Part shown: positions 35,980 through 44,964 of the stretch, piece after piece
Numbering within the stretch: the first letter of the stretch is position 1
Layout: every line of letters begins with the position of its first letter
NCBI GenBank assembly: GCA_021604865.1
Contig: BQJU01000040.1
Coordinates: 1 to 64,000 of the forward strand
Length of the DNA: 64,000 nt
Direction of reading: 5' to 3'
DNA from: Saprospiraceae bacterium
Lineage (GTDB): Bacteria; Bacteroidota; Bacteroidia; Chitinophagales; Saprospiraceae
The notes under the pieces: generated by a model
What the model saw: only the letters and a program-made list of their open reading frames with translations
Database searches by the model: none
What the model was told of the DNA's origin: nothing
Translations under genes and position numbers: made by a program

Positions 35980-38979
35980 TTAAAAAGAAATATTAGCACC
36001 AATGGTAATGGTCCGTGCCCTTGGGTATGCAGTATAATCAATACCCAGAGACGGCACATCATTTAGTGCTTTATTCACATTTACTTCAGGGTCCTGGCCG
36101 CTATAGTCCGTTATGACAAATAAATTCTGTGCAGAAACGAAAAAGCGAAGAGACGAAATGACAGAAGTACTCTTGGTATTTACGACATAACCTAATGACA
36201 CGTTTTGCAGTCTAACAAAAGATCCATTTTCCAAAAATCTGGTGGATACATCCGGTGCATTCAGGTTCGATTCTCCATTTCCAACAACGTCTTTGGTTAC
36301 ATTTCTGGCATTGGCCAAAGAACCCGCTGTGAAATAGGCATTTGCCGTGTTACTGTATATATAGTTTCCAAACTGACCATTAAAAAAGAAACTAAAATCC
36401 CAGTTCTTGTAACCAAATGTATTGGTCAATCCTGCATTTACTTTAGGAATTGGGCTTTTTCCAACAAATTTCTGAACATCCCCGCCCTCATAAACTGAAA
36501 TTCCTTCTGCATCATAACCAGCAAATTCTCTGAGGAAATAGGCAAACAGCGGTTGGCCTTCAGCAATACGTTGAGCAAAGGCGCCCGTCAATCCCTGACC
36601 ATCGATATCACCGGTATTGATCAAACCGCCAAAATTTTGGACCTCGTTTTTATTAAAAGCCACATTACTGGCTATTTCCCATTTGAGGTCATTTTTGTCA
36701 ACAGCCACCAAATTAAGGGAAAGTTCAACACCCGTATTTACTACATCGGCATCCAGGTTGTCCCATACAAATTCAGCTACTGCTGGTTGGGCACTCGTTA
36801 CCTTAATCAAAAGATCGTTGGTATTTTTGTTGTAATAATCTAGCGAACCGGACAGGCGATGATTAAAAAATGAAAAATCAAGGCCAATGTTGATTTGGGA
36901 AGTTGTTTCCCATTTAAGGTTCGGGTTGGCAAAGGCTACTGAGGCCAATCCACCACCATCCAAAGCGGATCCATCATTGATATCATAATCGTTGTAACGT
37001 TGACGTGGTTGATAAAGGTTGTGCGGTATTTCTTGATTTCCGGTGATACCATAACCTATCCTCAAACCCAAATCGGAAAAGAAATCCGGAACAAAACTTT
37101 CCTCGATCAATCTCCATTTAAAGGCAAATGATGGGAAATATCCGTATTTGTTTCCTCCACCAAAACGGGTGGATCCGTCGGCACGTAGTGTTGCAGTAAT
37201 AATATATTTGTCAGCAAAACCTAGATTTACCCGTCCGAAATAGGACTGCAGTTCATCTTTTGTATTCGAAGAGTTTCTGGCTGCAAGAGATCTATCTGCA
37301 TTATTTAAGTCAACAGAAGCGAAATTGTTGATCATTAAATCCAGATCGCTGGTTCTGAAATTGACAAATTCAAAGCCCTTATCGGCATAGTCAAAGCTTT
37401 GATAAGAATACCCCAAAAGACCAGTAAAGCTTATATTTCCGAAATCCTTATTATAGGTGAAATAGTTTTCCCAAAGCTTGTTATCGATTTCAATATCATT
37501 AAGAAACAGTCTTCCTCTTGTGTTGACTTGTGGGGATACCAAATCCCTAGAAAAGGCAGCCTTTCTACTAGAAACGGATTGGTCAAATCCGATCACGGTT
37601 TTAAAGGATAATCCTTCAAAAAGTTGAAGTTCTGCAGACAAATTACCCAATGCCCGAAGGGTATTGGTAAAATCTTTGGAAAGTTCCAAAAAAGCCACAG
37701 GATTGGGTTCTGTTGTACCAGGTTGCACCAGTTTTCCAGCAGCATCTCTAACTCTTTGCGTTGGATTTGCTTTCAGCGCTGACCCCAATAAGTCTCCTTC
37801 AAAACCCGAGTTATCTGTAATCGGAATATTCTGATCATTGGTGCTGGCGATAGTAATTTGTGTTCCGATGGTCAATCTGTCATTGATGAACTTTTTACTT
37901 CCGTTAAACCGGGCATTATAACGGGTAAGGCCACTGCCTTTAAGAATGCCTTCCTGATCAAAATAACCAAAAGAGAAACGATAATTACCACTTTCATTTC
38001 CACTTCCATAGGATACATTGTGATTGTTCGTCAGTCCTGTACGTAAAATTTCATCTTGCCAGTCTGTATCTGCACCTCCATCTAGAGCTGCTGCTGCTGT
38101 TGCGCCATTAAAGGAGGCATAAGCATCAAGAAATTCGTCTCTACCTAGTAAATCATACTTTTTAGTGATGTTGCTTATTCCTAATGAATAGGAATAATCT
38201 AATACACCCTTGTCAGATTTTCCACTTTTGGTGGTAATGATGACGACACCATTCGCACCACGAGACCCGTAAATTGCAGTAGCTGAAGCATCCTTTAAAA
38301 TATCAATGCTGGCAATATCATTCGGATTCAGGAAGTTGAGCGGGTTCCTTGCCGAACTGCTACCAACGCCTGCATCCTGACCACTCGATTGTGTATTGTC
38401 ACCACTTAATGGTACACCATCTACAACGAAAAGGGGATTGTTTCCACCTCTTACCGAAGAGGTACCCCTGATCCGGATATTGACGCCCGCACCGGGCTCA
38501 CCACTAGCCGTGGTAATCTGCACACCGGCAGCACGTCCCTGGATCAGTTGTTCGGGAGATGTGATCACTCCTTTGTTAAAATCTTCTTCTGTCACCGAAG
38601 TGACTGCACCTGTAGCATCTGTCTTTCGTACACTACCGTAACCTACGACCACAACTTCCTCCAGCAATTCACCCGCTGAAAGGGTAATATTGATCACATC
38701 ACCTGGGCCAATAGCTATGGTTTTAGGAGAGTAACCGGTGTAGGAGATCTCTAATTGTTTGGCATTTTCCGGAATATTTAATGAATAAGCGCCATCGAAG
38801 TCTGTGATGGTACCGGTGCTGGTGCCCACAACCAGAATGTTTGCTCCGATCAGGGGTTCTTTTGTTGATTCGTCAATAACGGTCCCTTTGACGGTGCGTT
38901 GCCCAATAGCAAAGTTGCACAATCCAAGGGCCATTACCAACAATAACCATTTGGAAAAATAGTTGACTTTAAGTTTCAT
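35980..38979 (-). CDS. SusC/RagA family TonB-linked outer membrane protein
   Basis: A 999-residue TonB-dependent transporter. After a signal peptide (about 1-26) there is a carboxypeptidase-regulatory-like domain (VKGTVIDESTKEPLIGANIL), the linker LLEEVVVVGYG, a plug domain (SPEQLIQGRAAGVQIT, then NPLFVVDGVPLSG and SATAIYGSRGANGVV), and a long beta-barrel ending in ITIGANISF. No N-terminal STN signalling domain is present, so it probably does not signal to an anti-sigma factor. It is the first gene of the operon with susD and the VCBS genes. A perfect inverted repeat lies upstream at 39047-39069. Confidence 0.96.
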   Translation of the reverse strand: MKLKVNYFSKWLLLVMALGLCNFAIGQRTVKGTVIDESTKEPLIGANILVVGTSTGTITDFDGAYSLNIPENAKQLEISYTGYSPKTIAIGPGDVINITLSAGELLEEVVVVGYGSVRKTDATGAVTSVTEEDFNKGVITSPEQLIQGRAAGVQITTASGEPGAGVNIRIRGTSSVRGGNNPLFVVDGVPLSGDNTQSSGQDAGVGSSSARNPLNFLNPNDIASIDILKDASATAIYGSRGANGVVIITTKSGKSDKGVLDYSYSLGISNITKKYDLLGRDEFLDAYASFNGATAAAALDGGADTDWQDEILRTGLTNNHNVSYGSGNESGNYRFSFGYFDQEGILKGSGLTRYNARFNGSKKFINDRLTIGTQITIASTNDQNIPITDNSGFEGDLLGSALKANPTQRVRDAAGKLVQPGTTEPNPVAFLELSKDFTNTLRALGNLSAELQLFEGLSFKTVIGFDQSVSSRKAAFSRDLVSPQVNTRGRLFLNDIEIDNKLWENYFTYNKDFGNISFTGLLGYSYQSFDYADKGFEFVNFRTSDLDLMINNFASVDLNNADRSLAARNSSNTKDELQSYFGRVNLGFADKYIITATLRADGSTRFGGGNKYGYFPSFAFKWRLIEESFVPDFFSDLGLRIGYGITGNQEIPHNLYQPRQRYNDYDINDGSALDGGGLASVAFANPNLKWETTSQINIGLDFSFFNHRLSGSLDYYNKNTNDLLIKVTSAQPAVAEFVWDNLDADVVNTGVELSLNLVAVDKNDLKWEIASNVAFNKNEVQNFGGLINTGDIDGQGLTGAFAQRIAEGQPLFAYFLREFAGYDAEGISVYEGGDVQKFVGKSPIPKVNAGLTNTFGYKNWDFSFFFNGQFGNYIYSNTANAYFTAGSLANARNVTKDVVGNGESNLNAPDVSTRFLENGSFVRLQNVSLGYVVNTKSTSVISSLRFFVSAQNLFVITDYSGQDPEVNVNKALNDVPSLGIDYTAYPRARTITIGANISF

Positions 38980-39373
38980 ACACTGTATTAGTTTAGTTAA
39001 AAAATTATTGCAAAAGTTTAGACATATTGAATTTCTTAACTAGGAATTAGGTTCAATGTCTGAACCTAACAGGAAAACATTTGAAGTTCTTGGGGGCAAT
39101 GATATCAGGTATCAAAAAGTCGATGAGGTGATTTATAATTTGTGTTTACTTGACACTATGTGTTCATTTAACACTAACCATTTAACAAAAATCACAAATT
39201 TGTTTGACAAAACCAAGGATAACCCAAAAGAATTTTATTAAAAAGAGAATAACCAAATTTAATTAGCAATATTATTATCTATACCACACAAATAACGATA
39301 TTGCACTTTGGTTATTTCGCCTGCCCATCAACATTACTTGAACCTTAACCGTTAAAGATTCAAACATCCGGCA
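38980..39373. other. Divergent regulatory region between susC and the aspartyl protease gene
   Basis: These 394 bp are AT-rich and hold no convincing gene; a 61-codon frame at 39056 has no recognisable features and overlaps an inverted repeat. The susC promoter is expected in the first 100 bp and the promoter of the gene at 39374 in the last 100 bp. The perfect inverted repeat at 39047-39069 is the only clear element. Confidence 0.5.
39047..39069. promoter_or_regulatory. Perfect 9-bp inverted repeat upstream of susC
   Basis: TTAGGTTCA (39047-39055) and TGAACCTAA (39061-39069) are exact inverted copies with a 5-bp spacer, centred about 79 bp upstream of the susC start codon. The geometry fits a dimeric transcription factor site. 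No dedicated regulator gene adjoins the operon. Confidence 0.55.
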
Positions 39374-40603
39374 ATGAAAAAACACCTTATTATTGCTTTG
39401 ATTGCACTGAGTTTTTCCACCCTGCTTTGCGGTCAAATTAACGATATGTCCTTGTTGAAAGGAGCCAGAAAAGTAGATATACCCTTTGAGTATGTCAACA
39501 ACTTTATCATAGTCAAACTCGTATTTAACAGAGTTTTCCCGTTAAAATTTATCTTCGATACAGGTGCTGAGCATACCATTCTAACAAAAAGAGAAATTAC
39601 CGACTTACTCCAGATCAATTATTTGCGAGAATTTAAGGTCATGGGTTCGGATATGAAAACCGAATTAACGGCTTATTTGGCCAACAATATCCATTTAAAA
39701 ATCAACAATATTGTCTTTTTCAACCATTCTATTCTCGTTTTGGAAGATGACTATTTCCGCTTTGACGAATTTGCAGGTGTAAATGTTCAGGGCATATTAG
39801 GGGCAGATCTATTCCGACGGTTTATTGTAAAGATCAACTATCATCGAAAAGTCATCACGCTGTATGACCCCAGGTATTTTTCTCCTCCTAAGGACTTTAA
39901 GGAAATTCCTGTCGAATTATATCGTAATAAGCCTTATCTGTTTGCCAATGGTTTATTCCAGCAACAACAAACTGATGTAGCTATCAAACTATTGGTTGAC
40001 ACCGGGGCTAGCTTGTCCTTACTTTTGCATACTGATTCAGATTCAAGTTTTCACCTTCCGCCAAACGTCATCCTTAGCAATATTGGACTAGGGCTTGGCG
40101 GATTCCTGGAAGGTTATACCGGCCGGATTCAGCAACTGGATTTGAGTTCTTTTAAGCTCAATAACGTGCTTACCAATTTCCAAAATACCAATCCCGAAAT
40201 AGACCCCTCCTATCTGAATAATCGGAATGGGATTATTGGCAACCAATTGTTAAACCGATTCACCATAATCATAGACTATATACGCCCCAAAATGTACCTG
40301 AAACCCAATCGGAGGTTTGCCCAAAAATTCAAATACGACAAAAGCGGTCTATCTCTGGCAGCAACGGGAGTAAACCTCAATCACTATACGGTACTTTACC
40401 TGGTTCCTGGCAGTCCGGCCGAGGAAGCAGGTTTAAAAAAGGGCGATGAACTGCAAAAAATAAATGGCCTGCCTGTCTCTTTCTTTTCACTGGAGGATAT
40501 GACCAGAAAACTCAGAAAGAAAACTGGAAAAAAGATCAAACTGGTTGTCAAAAGAGGCGACGAACGGCTTAAGTTCTATTTTGAACTCCGGTCCCTCATA
40601 TAA
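39374..40603 (+). CDS. Retropepsin-like aspartyl protease with C-terminal PDZ domain
   Basis: A 409-residue exported protein (signal peptide about 1-20). Two aspartyl-protease lobes each carry the active-site motif: FDTGAEHT (Asp62) and LVDTGASLS (Asp209), so it could act as a single-chain pseudo-dimer. Flap and hydrophobic-glycine motifs follow (GILGADLFRRF and GIIGNQLLNRF). A PDZ domain ends the protein (LVPGSPAEEAGLKKGDELQ), probably for substrate recognition. Likely periplasmic or surface proteolysis; substrate unknown. It is divergent from susC, and converges on the amidohydrolase gene at 40640. Confidence 0.88.
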   Translation: MKKHLIIALIALSFSTLLCGQINDMSLLKGARKVDIPFEYVNNFIIVKLVFNRVFPLKFIFDTGAEHTILTKREITDLLQINYLREFKVMGSDMKTELTAYLANNIHLKINNIVFFNHSILVLEDDYFRFDEFAGVNVQGILGADLFRRFIVKINYHRKVITLYDPRYFSPPKDFKEIPVELYRNKPYLFANGLFQQQQTDVAIKLLVDTGASLSLLLHTDSDSSFHLPPNVILSNIGLGLGGFLEGYTGRIQQLDLSSFKLNNVLTNFQNTNPEIDPSYLNNRNGIIGNQLLNRFTIIIDYIRPKMYLKPNRRFAQKFKYDKSGLSLAATGVNLNHYTVLYLVPGSPAEEAGLKKGDELQKINGLPVSFFSLEDMTRKLRKKTGKKIKLVVKRGDERLKFYFELRSLI

Positions 40604-40639
40604 AGCAAGTTAGGAGCCTAGAGTTCAAATCATACCGTT

Positions 40640-42355
40640 CTATTTCTTTGTTTCGTATTTCAGTTCACCACCTACCATGGTCATCAGCACTTTGGTATTC
40701 ATAATCTGATCGACTTCACAGCTAAGAAGATCCTGGGATAAAACAACCAGGTCGGCGAGTTTTCCTATTTCCAGGGATCCCTTTTCATTTTCTTCAAATG
40801 CAGCAAAAGCATTAGCCAGGGTATAGGCATAGATTCCTTCTGCTCTGGTCATCGCCTGTTCCGGAAAAAAATCCATGCCCGAATCGGCACGTTTACGAGT
40901 TACTGAAGCATAAAAACTTTCGATGGGATCGACATCCTCCACCGGCGTATCAGTCCCATTGGTCACCACTGCTCCTGCATCCAACAGACTGCGCCATGGA
41001 TAAGCTCCTTCCTTTGCTCGTTTTTCTCCCAGTCGTTTGACTACAAAGGGCGCATCAGAAGTGCAATGAATGGCTTGCATAGAGGCGATAGCACCTAATT
41101 CCTTAAATCGGGGAATATCCTCCGGATCAAGATGTTGGGCATGTTCGATACGCCAGCGGAGGTCCTTCTTTTCCGGGTGTTCTTTCATTTTTTTGGCAAA
41201 AACATTCAATACTTCCCGGTTGGCCCGATCGCCTATGGCATGTACACAAAGTTGCATATCGTGTGCAATAGCCAGGACTGCAATGCTATCCACCGTTTCA
41301 ATAGCCGTGGTATTTTGCCCTACGAAATTGGGCTTGTCTTCGTATGGTGCCAACAACCAGGCACCAAAGGCTCCCAGAGCCCCATCTACTTCAGTTTTGA
41401 TGGCCCGGCTGGTGAAAAAATGATTGCCGACATCAACGATGGGAAAATCAGCCAATTGATTGCTCATTTCCCGATAAGAATGCCGCACCATAACCCACAA
41501 TCGCAGGTCGAGGTCTCCATTTTCTGCCATTTTCCGGTAATTCTCTATTTCAAAAAATTTGGAACCTGCATCCTGGAAAGAAGTAATGCCTTTTGACAAA
41601 CATTCTATCTGAGCCAGACGGATGCCCTCCATCCATTTTTGTTGCTTTTCTTCATCAGACAAGGTTTTCAGGTATTCGCTGTAAGCACTATAGATCATCC
41701 CCATCGCTCTTTCTTCAAAGACGCCAATAGCCTCTTTACGTGAATCGCGAACGATCTCTCCACCACTGGGATTTGGTGTTTCGACAGAAATGCCAGCCAT
41801 CTCCATAGCTTTTGCATTGGCAAACAAAGAATGACCGCTGGCATGGCCTAACAACACTGGATTATTGGGAGAAATCTCGCTTAGTTTATCGTGATACGGA
41901 TAACCCAACACTTCTTTATCCAAAGGTTCGATCCACTTTTCCTGGTGCCATCCTCTTCCAACAATCCATTCCCCAGGGGCAGCCGTTTTGGCCTTCTCAG
42001 CAACCATCTGAACAATTTCATCCCAGCTTTTTGACCGCAGGAAATTAAGGTCGATCAGGCTGCTGCCCAATCCAGAAAAATGACCGTGCCCTTCGATAAA
42101 TCCAGGCATTACAAATTTGCCTTCCAAGTCAATTACTCGGGTATTTTCGTCCTTAAATTGTTCTACTTCATCATTGCTGCCCACTTTCTGAATTCGATCC
42201 CCATTGATGGCGATAGCTTCGGCATGTGGTTTTTGTTCATCAACCGTATAAATATTACCGTTTATTAAAATCACACTGGCCTTTTCCTCTGGTTGACAGC
42301 TCACTACCAACCCAAAAAGTATCCCTAAGGAAATTCCTTTAAAAATTCGTTGCAT
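40640..42355 (-). CDS. YtcJ-like amidohydrolase lipoprotein
   Basis: A protein of 571 residues from the ATG at 42355, which gives a proper lipoprotein signal (MQRIFKGISLGILFGLVVSC); the upstream in-frame ATG at 42379 adds an unlikely head. The metal-dependent amidohydrolase fold is shown by GFIEGHGHF, LCVHAIGDRANREV, WRIEHAQHL and the C-terminal NGTDTPVEDVDP, followed by GSLEIGKLADLVVL. It matches the amidohydrolase 3 / YtcJ group, whose substrates are mostly unknown. The lipid anchor places it at a membrane facing the periplasm or exterior. Confidence 0.88.
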   Translation of the reverse strand: MQRIFKGISLGILFGLVVSCQPEEKASVILINGNIYTVDEQKPHAEAIAINGDRIQKVGSNDEVEQFKDENTRVIDLEGKFVMPGFIEGHGHFSGLGSSLIDLNFLRSKSWDEIVQMVAEKAKTAAPGEWIVGRGWHQEKWIEPLDKEVLGYPYHDKLSEISPNNPVLLGHASGHSLFANAKAMEMAGISVETPNPSGGEIVRDSRKEAIGVFEERAMGMIYSAYSEYLKTLSDEEKQQKWMEGIRLAQIECLSKGITSFQDAGSKFFEIENYRKMAENGDLDLRLWVMVRHSYREMSNQLADFPIVDVGNHFFTSRAIKTEVDGALGAFGAWLLAPYEDKPNFVGQNTTAIETVDSIAVLAIAHDMQLCVHAIGDRANREVLNVFAKKMKEHPEKKDLRWRIEHAQHLDPEDIPRFKELGAIASMQAIHCTSDAPFVVKRLGEKRAKEGAYPWRSLLDAGAVVTNGTDTPVEDVDPIESFYASVTRKRADSGMDFFPEQAMTRAEGIYAYTLANAFAAFEENEKGSLEIGKLADLVVLSQDLLSCEVDQIMNTKVLMTMVGGELKYETKK

Positions 42356-42616
42356 TAAAATTTCTTTTAAGTATTCCACTGAAAATCAGAGTATGTGCAG
42401 TCCCAAAGGCGCCTCCCAACATACTCTAACCATAAGGGAATTGGTGAAGAAGTTGTTCTGAAAAAGCAAAATACAAAGAAGGGGGAGAATCGTAAAAAAA
42501 ATCAGTAATTACCTTGGGCAAATCGATAAGTTATTCACAATTGACCGCTTAGTGGTTGTTTGAAAACCCATTTTGACCATACACATAAATTTTCTTATTT
42601 TCACCAAAAAGCAGGC

Positions 42617-42892
42617 ATGCAAAAACGATATCAGCTCCGAATTTACGGTCGGGTGCAAGGGGTATACTTTCGAGGAAGCACCCGCCAAAAAGCAGAGGAA
42701 TTGGGCCTTTTCGGGTTTGTAAAAAATGAACCGGATGGCAGTGTTTATGCTGAAATTGAAGGCTCAGAAACTGCCCTGGACCTAATGATTCAATGGTGCC
42801 ATCAAGGCCCCACAATGGCCCAGGTAAAAGAGGTGCAAATAAAACCAATAGAGCCAATTGGAGAAAATATATTCTCAATTATTAGAATCTGA
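42617..42892 (+). CDS. acyP: Acylphosphatase
   Basis: A protein of 91 residues from the ATG at 42617, the usual size for this cytosolic enzyme, which hydrolyses the carboxyl-phosphate bond of acyl phosphates. The signature GRVQGVYFRGSTRQKA includes the phosphate loop and catalytic Arg19, and GFVKNEPDGSVYAEIEG includes catalytic Asn37. A longer in-frame start at 42560 would add 19 residues not seen in the family. The GNAT gene follows after 4 bp. Confidence 0.95.
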   Translation: MQKRYQLRIYGRVQGVYFRGSTRQKAEELGLFGFVKNEPDGSVYAEIEGSETALDLMIQWCHQGPTMAQVKEVQIKPIEPIGENIFSIIRI

Positions 42893-42896
42893 AAAA

Positions 42897-43343
42897 ATGT
42901 CGACAATCCATACCCGTCTAGCTGAAAAAAAAGACATCCCTGCCATCCATGACCTGGTGAGAGAACTAGCTGTCTACGAAAAGGCAGAAGAAGAGTTTAC
43001 TGCCAGCCTGGAAGACTATTATCGCGATTTTGAGGAGGGTGTTTTTGACGTTCTGGTGGCAGAAATGGACCAAACCGTTTGTGGGATGGCTCTTTATTAT
43101 ATGACTTACTCCACCTGGAAGGGTAAGATGTTGTATTTGGAAGATTTTGTGGTCAAACAAACCCATAGACGTCACGGAATCGGGCAGGTGCTTTTTGATG
43201 GTTTTTTGCAGTTGGCGAAACAAAAAGAATGCCGAATTGTGAAGTGGCAAGTGCTGGACTGGAACACCCCTGCTCTTCGTTTTTATGAAAAAAACAAGGC
43301 CATTATTGAACGGGATTGGTGGAACGGTAAAATCTTTTTATAG
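42897..43343 (+). CDS. GNAT family N-acetyltransferase (diamine acetyltransferase-like)
   Basis: A protein of 148 residues from the ATG at 42897, 4 bp after the acylphosphatase stop. The GNAT fold is seen in the pattern YYMTYSTWKGKMLYLEDFVV and the acetyl-CoA loop RRHGIGQVLF, with WNTPALRFYEKN at the end. This layout resembles spermidine/spermine N1-acetyltransferase-like enzymes; polyamines or thialysine are plausible acceptors, but this is not proven. An upstream in-frame ATG at 42858 would overlap the acylphosphatase gene and adds residues outside the fold. Confidence 0.9.
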   Translation: MSTIHTRLAEKKDIPAIHDLVRELAVYEKAEEEFTASLEDYYRDFEEGVFDVLVAEMDQTVCGMALYYMTYSTWKGKMLYLEDFVVKQTHRRHGIGQVLFDGFLQLAKQKECRIVKWQVLDWNTPALRFYEKNKAIIERDWWNGKIFL

Positions 43344-43352
43344 GGGGTTAGC

Positions 43353-43374
43353 GCATGCTTGGAGGTCGGCTTTT
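43353..43374 (-). repeat. Inverted copy of the dispersed GCCGACCTCCAA motif
   Basis: Read on the minus strand this matches, with few changes, the motif at 118-141 and at 59705-59728. The similarity to the 59.7-kb copy extends to the preceding GCAG-CC and the following CATGC. It lies 10 bp after the GNAT stop codon. Confidence 0.55.
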
Positions 43375-43433
43375 GGGCTGCAAACATGAACTAATTACTC
43401 AGTCACAAAATGTAGAGATTTACAAAAGATTAA

Positions 43434-43465
43434 TTTGTATATACCAAAATTACTTAATACCTTTA
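43434..43465 (+). promoter_or_regulatory. Bacteroidota-type promoter of a candidate small RNA
   Basis: TTTG at 43434-43437 and TACCTTTA at 43458-43465 fit the Bacteroidota -33 (TTTG) and -7 (TAnnTTTG) boxes, with one mismatch in the latter and a 20-bp spacer. Transcription would start near 43471. Confidence 0.4.
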
Positions 43466-43470
43466 CCTCC

Positions 43471-43677
43471 AAGCAGTAAATAAGTCCTACAATTTAGCTC
43501 CGCAATACTTGCGTTGAACAAATGCATAAGCCAGTTGAAACTTGATTAATCATTTGGGTTTATTGTATTTTTTCGCAGTATCTTCTAACAAGCCATTATT
43601 TATGATTATCAGTATTCTATAAAAATATAGTGTTTCATAGTGTGAGGGGTAACCGCTTCGGTGGTTGCTCCTTTTTT
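43471..43677 (+). ncRNA. Candidate small RNA of about 200 nt
   Basis: A promoter-like sequence is followed about 200 bp later by a strong intrinsic terminator, and no open frame of note lies between them. The predicted RNA begins near 43471, contains a small perfect hairpin at 43501-43513 (CGCAA-TAC-TTGCG), and ends at the T-run around 43677. I do not recognise a known family such as 6S, tmRNA or RNase P. The alternative is that the terminator ends a long GNAT 3' UTR, though it would be 300 nt downstream of that stop codon. Confidence 0.35.
43646..43677 (+). terminator. Strong intrinsic terminator with TTCG loop
   Basis: GGGGTAACCGC (43646-43656) pairs with GTGGTTGCTCC (43661-43671), 11 pairs including G-U pairs, closed by a TTCG tetraloop and followed by TTTTTT. 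The T-run is on the plus strand only, so it does not serve the convergent polyprenyl synthase gene. Confidence 0.85.
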
Positions 43678-43795
43678 ATTGGAAGGATAGGACAAAAGTG
43701 GAAGAAGTGGTCGACTACTCAGCCTTCACGGAGTTTCGACAAAGCTCCGTCGCCTGAAAGAAGAAATGTTTGCCCCCTTATTGTGTTTCACTTTT

Positions 43796-44773
43796 TCACA
43801 CCTCCCGCTGAATAAGCATTTCCGACATCTCATAAAGAATTTGCTTTGCTTCCTCAGGAATACTGACTTCCGACAAGTGCTGGTAAGCCTCCTGGCGATA
43901 GGCATCACGCTTTTCTTTAATAAGCTGAGGAAGGTTTAGCGCGGTCAAAATCGCCGTCACTTTTTGAATCTTTAGCTGTTCCTCTGATTCCGGTAGTGCC
44001 AGATACGTTTGCAGCTTATGCCGTACTTCGGGAGTAGCGACTTCCAATGCTTTTAAAATGAGGAATGTTTTTTTATGCTGTGCAATATCTCCGCCAATCT
44101 TTTTTCCAAACTTTTCGGGGTCTCCAAAAGTATCCAGGTAGTCGTCCTGCAACTGAAAAGCGATGCCTATATTTCGACCAAATTCCCATAAATGTTCGGC
44201 ATCCTCTTGACCAGCACCACCGATCATTGCCCCAATTTTCAGGCTACCAGCTATCAGCACAGCCGTTTTTAGTTCAATCATTTTCAGGTAGTCCGGAATA
44301 GATACATCGGCTTGTTTTTCAAAATTCATGTCGTATTGCTGGCCTTCGCAAACTTTTATCGCAACTTTGTTGAAAACACTTATGATTTGGCCTATTTTTT
44401 GTCGATCTTTAAGTTGGCAAAGATAGTCGTAAGTGTAAATGAGCATTACATCGCCAGAAAGTATGGCGGTATTGGTATCAAAGCGAGTATGAACAGTCGG
44501 TTGCCCGCGCCTTAGAGGAGCAGCATCCATAATGTCATCATGAACCAGACTGAAATTATGGAACACCTCGATGGCCATCGCCGCCGGCAAAGCTGGGGTT
44601 ACCTCATCATGAAAAAGATGACAACCCGTTAACACTAAAACCGGCCGTAGCCGTTTCCCCCCCAAACTTAATATATAATCAACCGGTTGGTATAATTCGC
44701 CTGGCGGTCTTTCAAATGAATTTTCAGAAAGATATTTTTCAAAGATTCCTTGAAATTCTTGTAATTTTTGCAT
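43796..44773 (-). CDS. Polyprenyl synthetase (farnesyl/geranylgeranyl diphosphate synthase type)
   Basis: A 325-residue trans-prenyltransferase that condenses isopentenyl diphosphate units. The first aspartate-rich motif is DDIMD at residues 79-83 (SLVHDDIMDAAPLRRGQPT) and the second is DDYLD at 210-214 (AFQLQDDYLDTFGD); GGKRLRP at 38-44 binds isopentenyl diphosphate. Phe and Ser lie just before the first motif, which influences chain length, but I cannot fix C15 or C20 product length by eye. Cytoplasmic, feeding quinone, carotenoid or other isoprenoid synthesis. Divergent from the response-regulator gene at 44965. Confidence 0.93.
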   Translation of the reverse strand: MQKLQEFQGIFEKYLSENSFERPPGELYQPVDYILSLGGKRLRPVLVLTGCHLFHDEVTPALPAAMAIEVFHNFSLVHDDIMDAAPLRRGQPTVHTRFDTNTAILSGDVMLIYTYDYLCQLKDRQKIGQIISVFNKVAIKVCEGQQYDMNFEKQADVSIPDYLKMIELKTAVLIAGSLKIGAMIGGAGQEDAEHLWEFGRNIGIAFQLQDDYLDTFGDPEKFGKKIGGDIAQHKKTFLILKALEVATPEVRHKLQTYLALPESEEQLKIQKVTAILTALNLPQLIKEKRDAYRQEAYQHLSEVSIPEEAKQILYEMSEMLIQREV

Positions 44774-44964
44774 ATCTAGCTAGATAAGTTTGTTTGTTGA
44801 TGCCGCAAAATAAACTTTTAAGAACTGTTTAAGTTTACATTTTAGGTGATCGTTTTCTAATTTTGCGGTCTTAGTGCATATTTGGTGGTCAAGAATCTAT
44901 TTAAAACTTGACCAAAAAACATGCGTTATTCTACTATAAACTATAAAACACAACAACATTGACA

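Noticed and set aside
39056-39241. A 61-codon plus-strand open frame upstream of the aspartyl protease gene
   Set aside because: It starts inside the inverted repeat and has no domain, signal peptide or ribosome-binding support; the interval is better read as a divergent promoter region.
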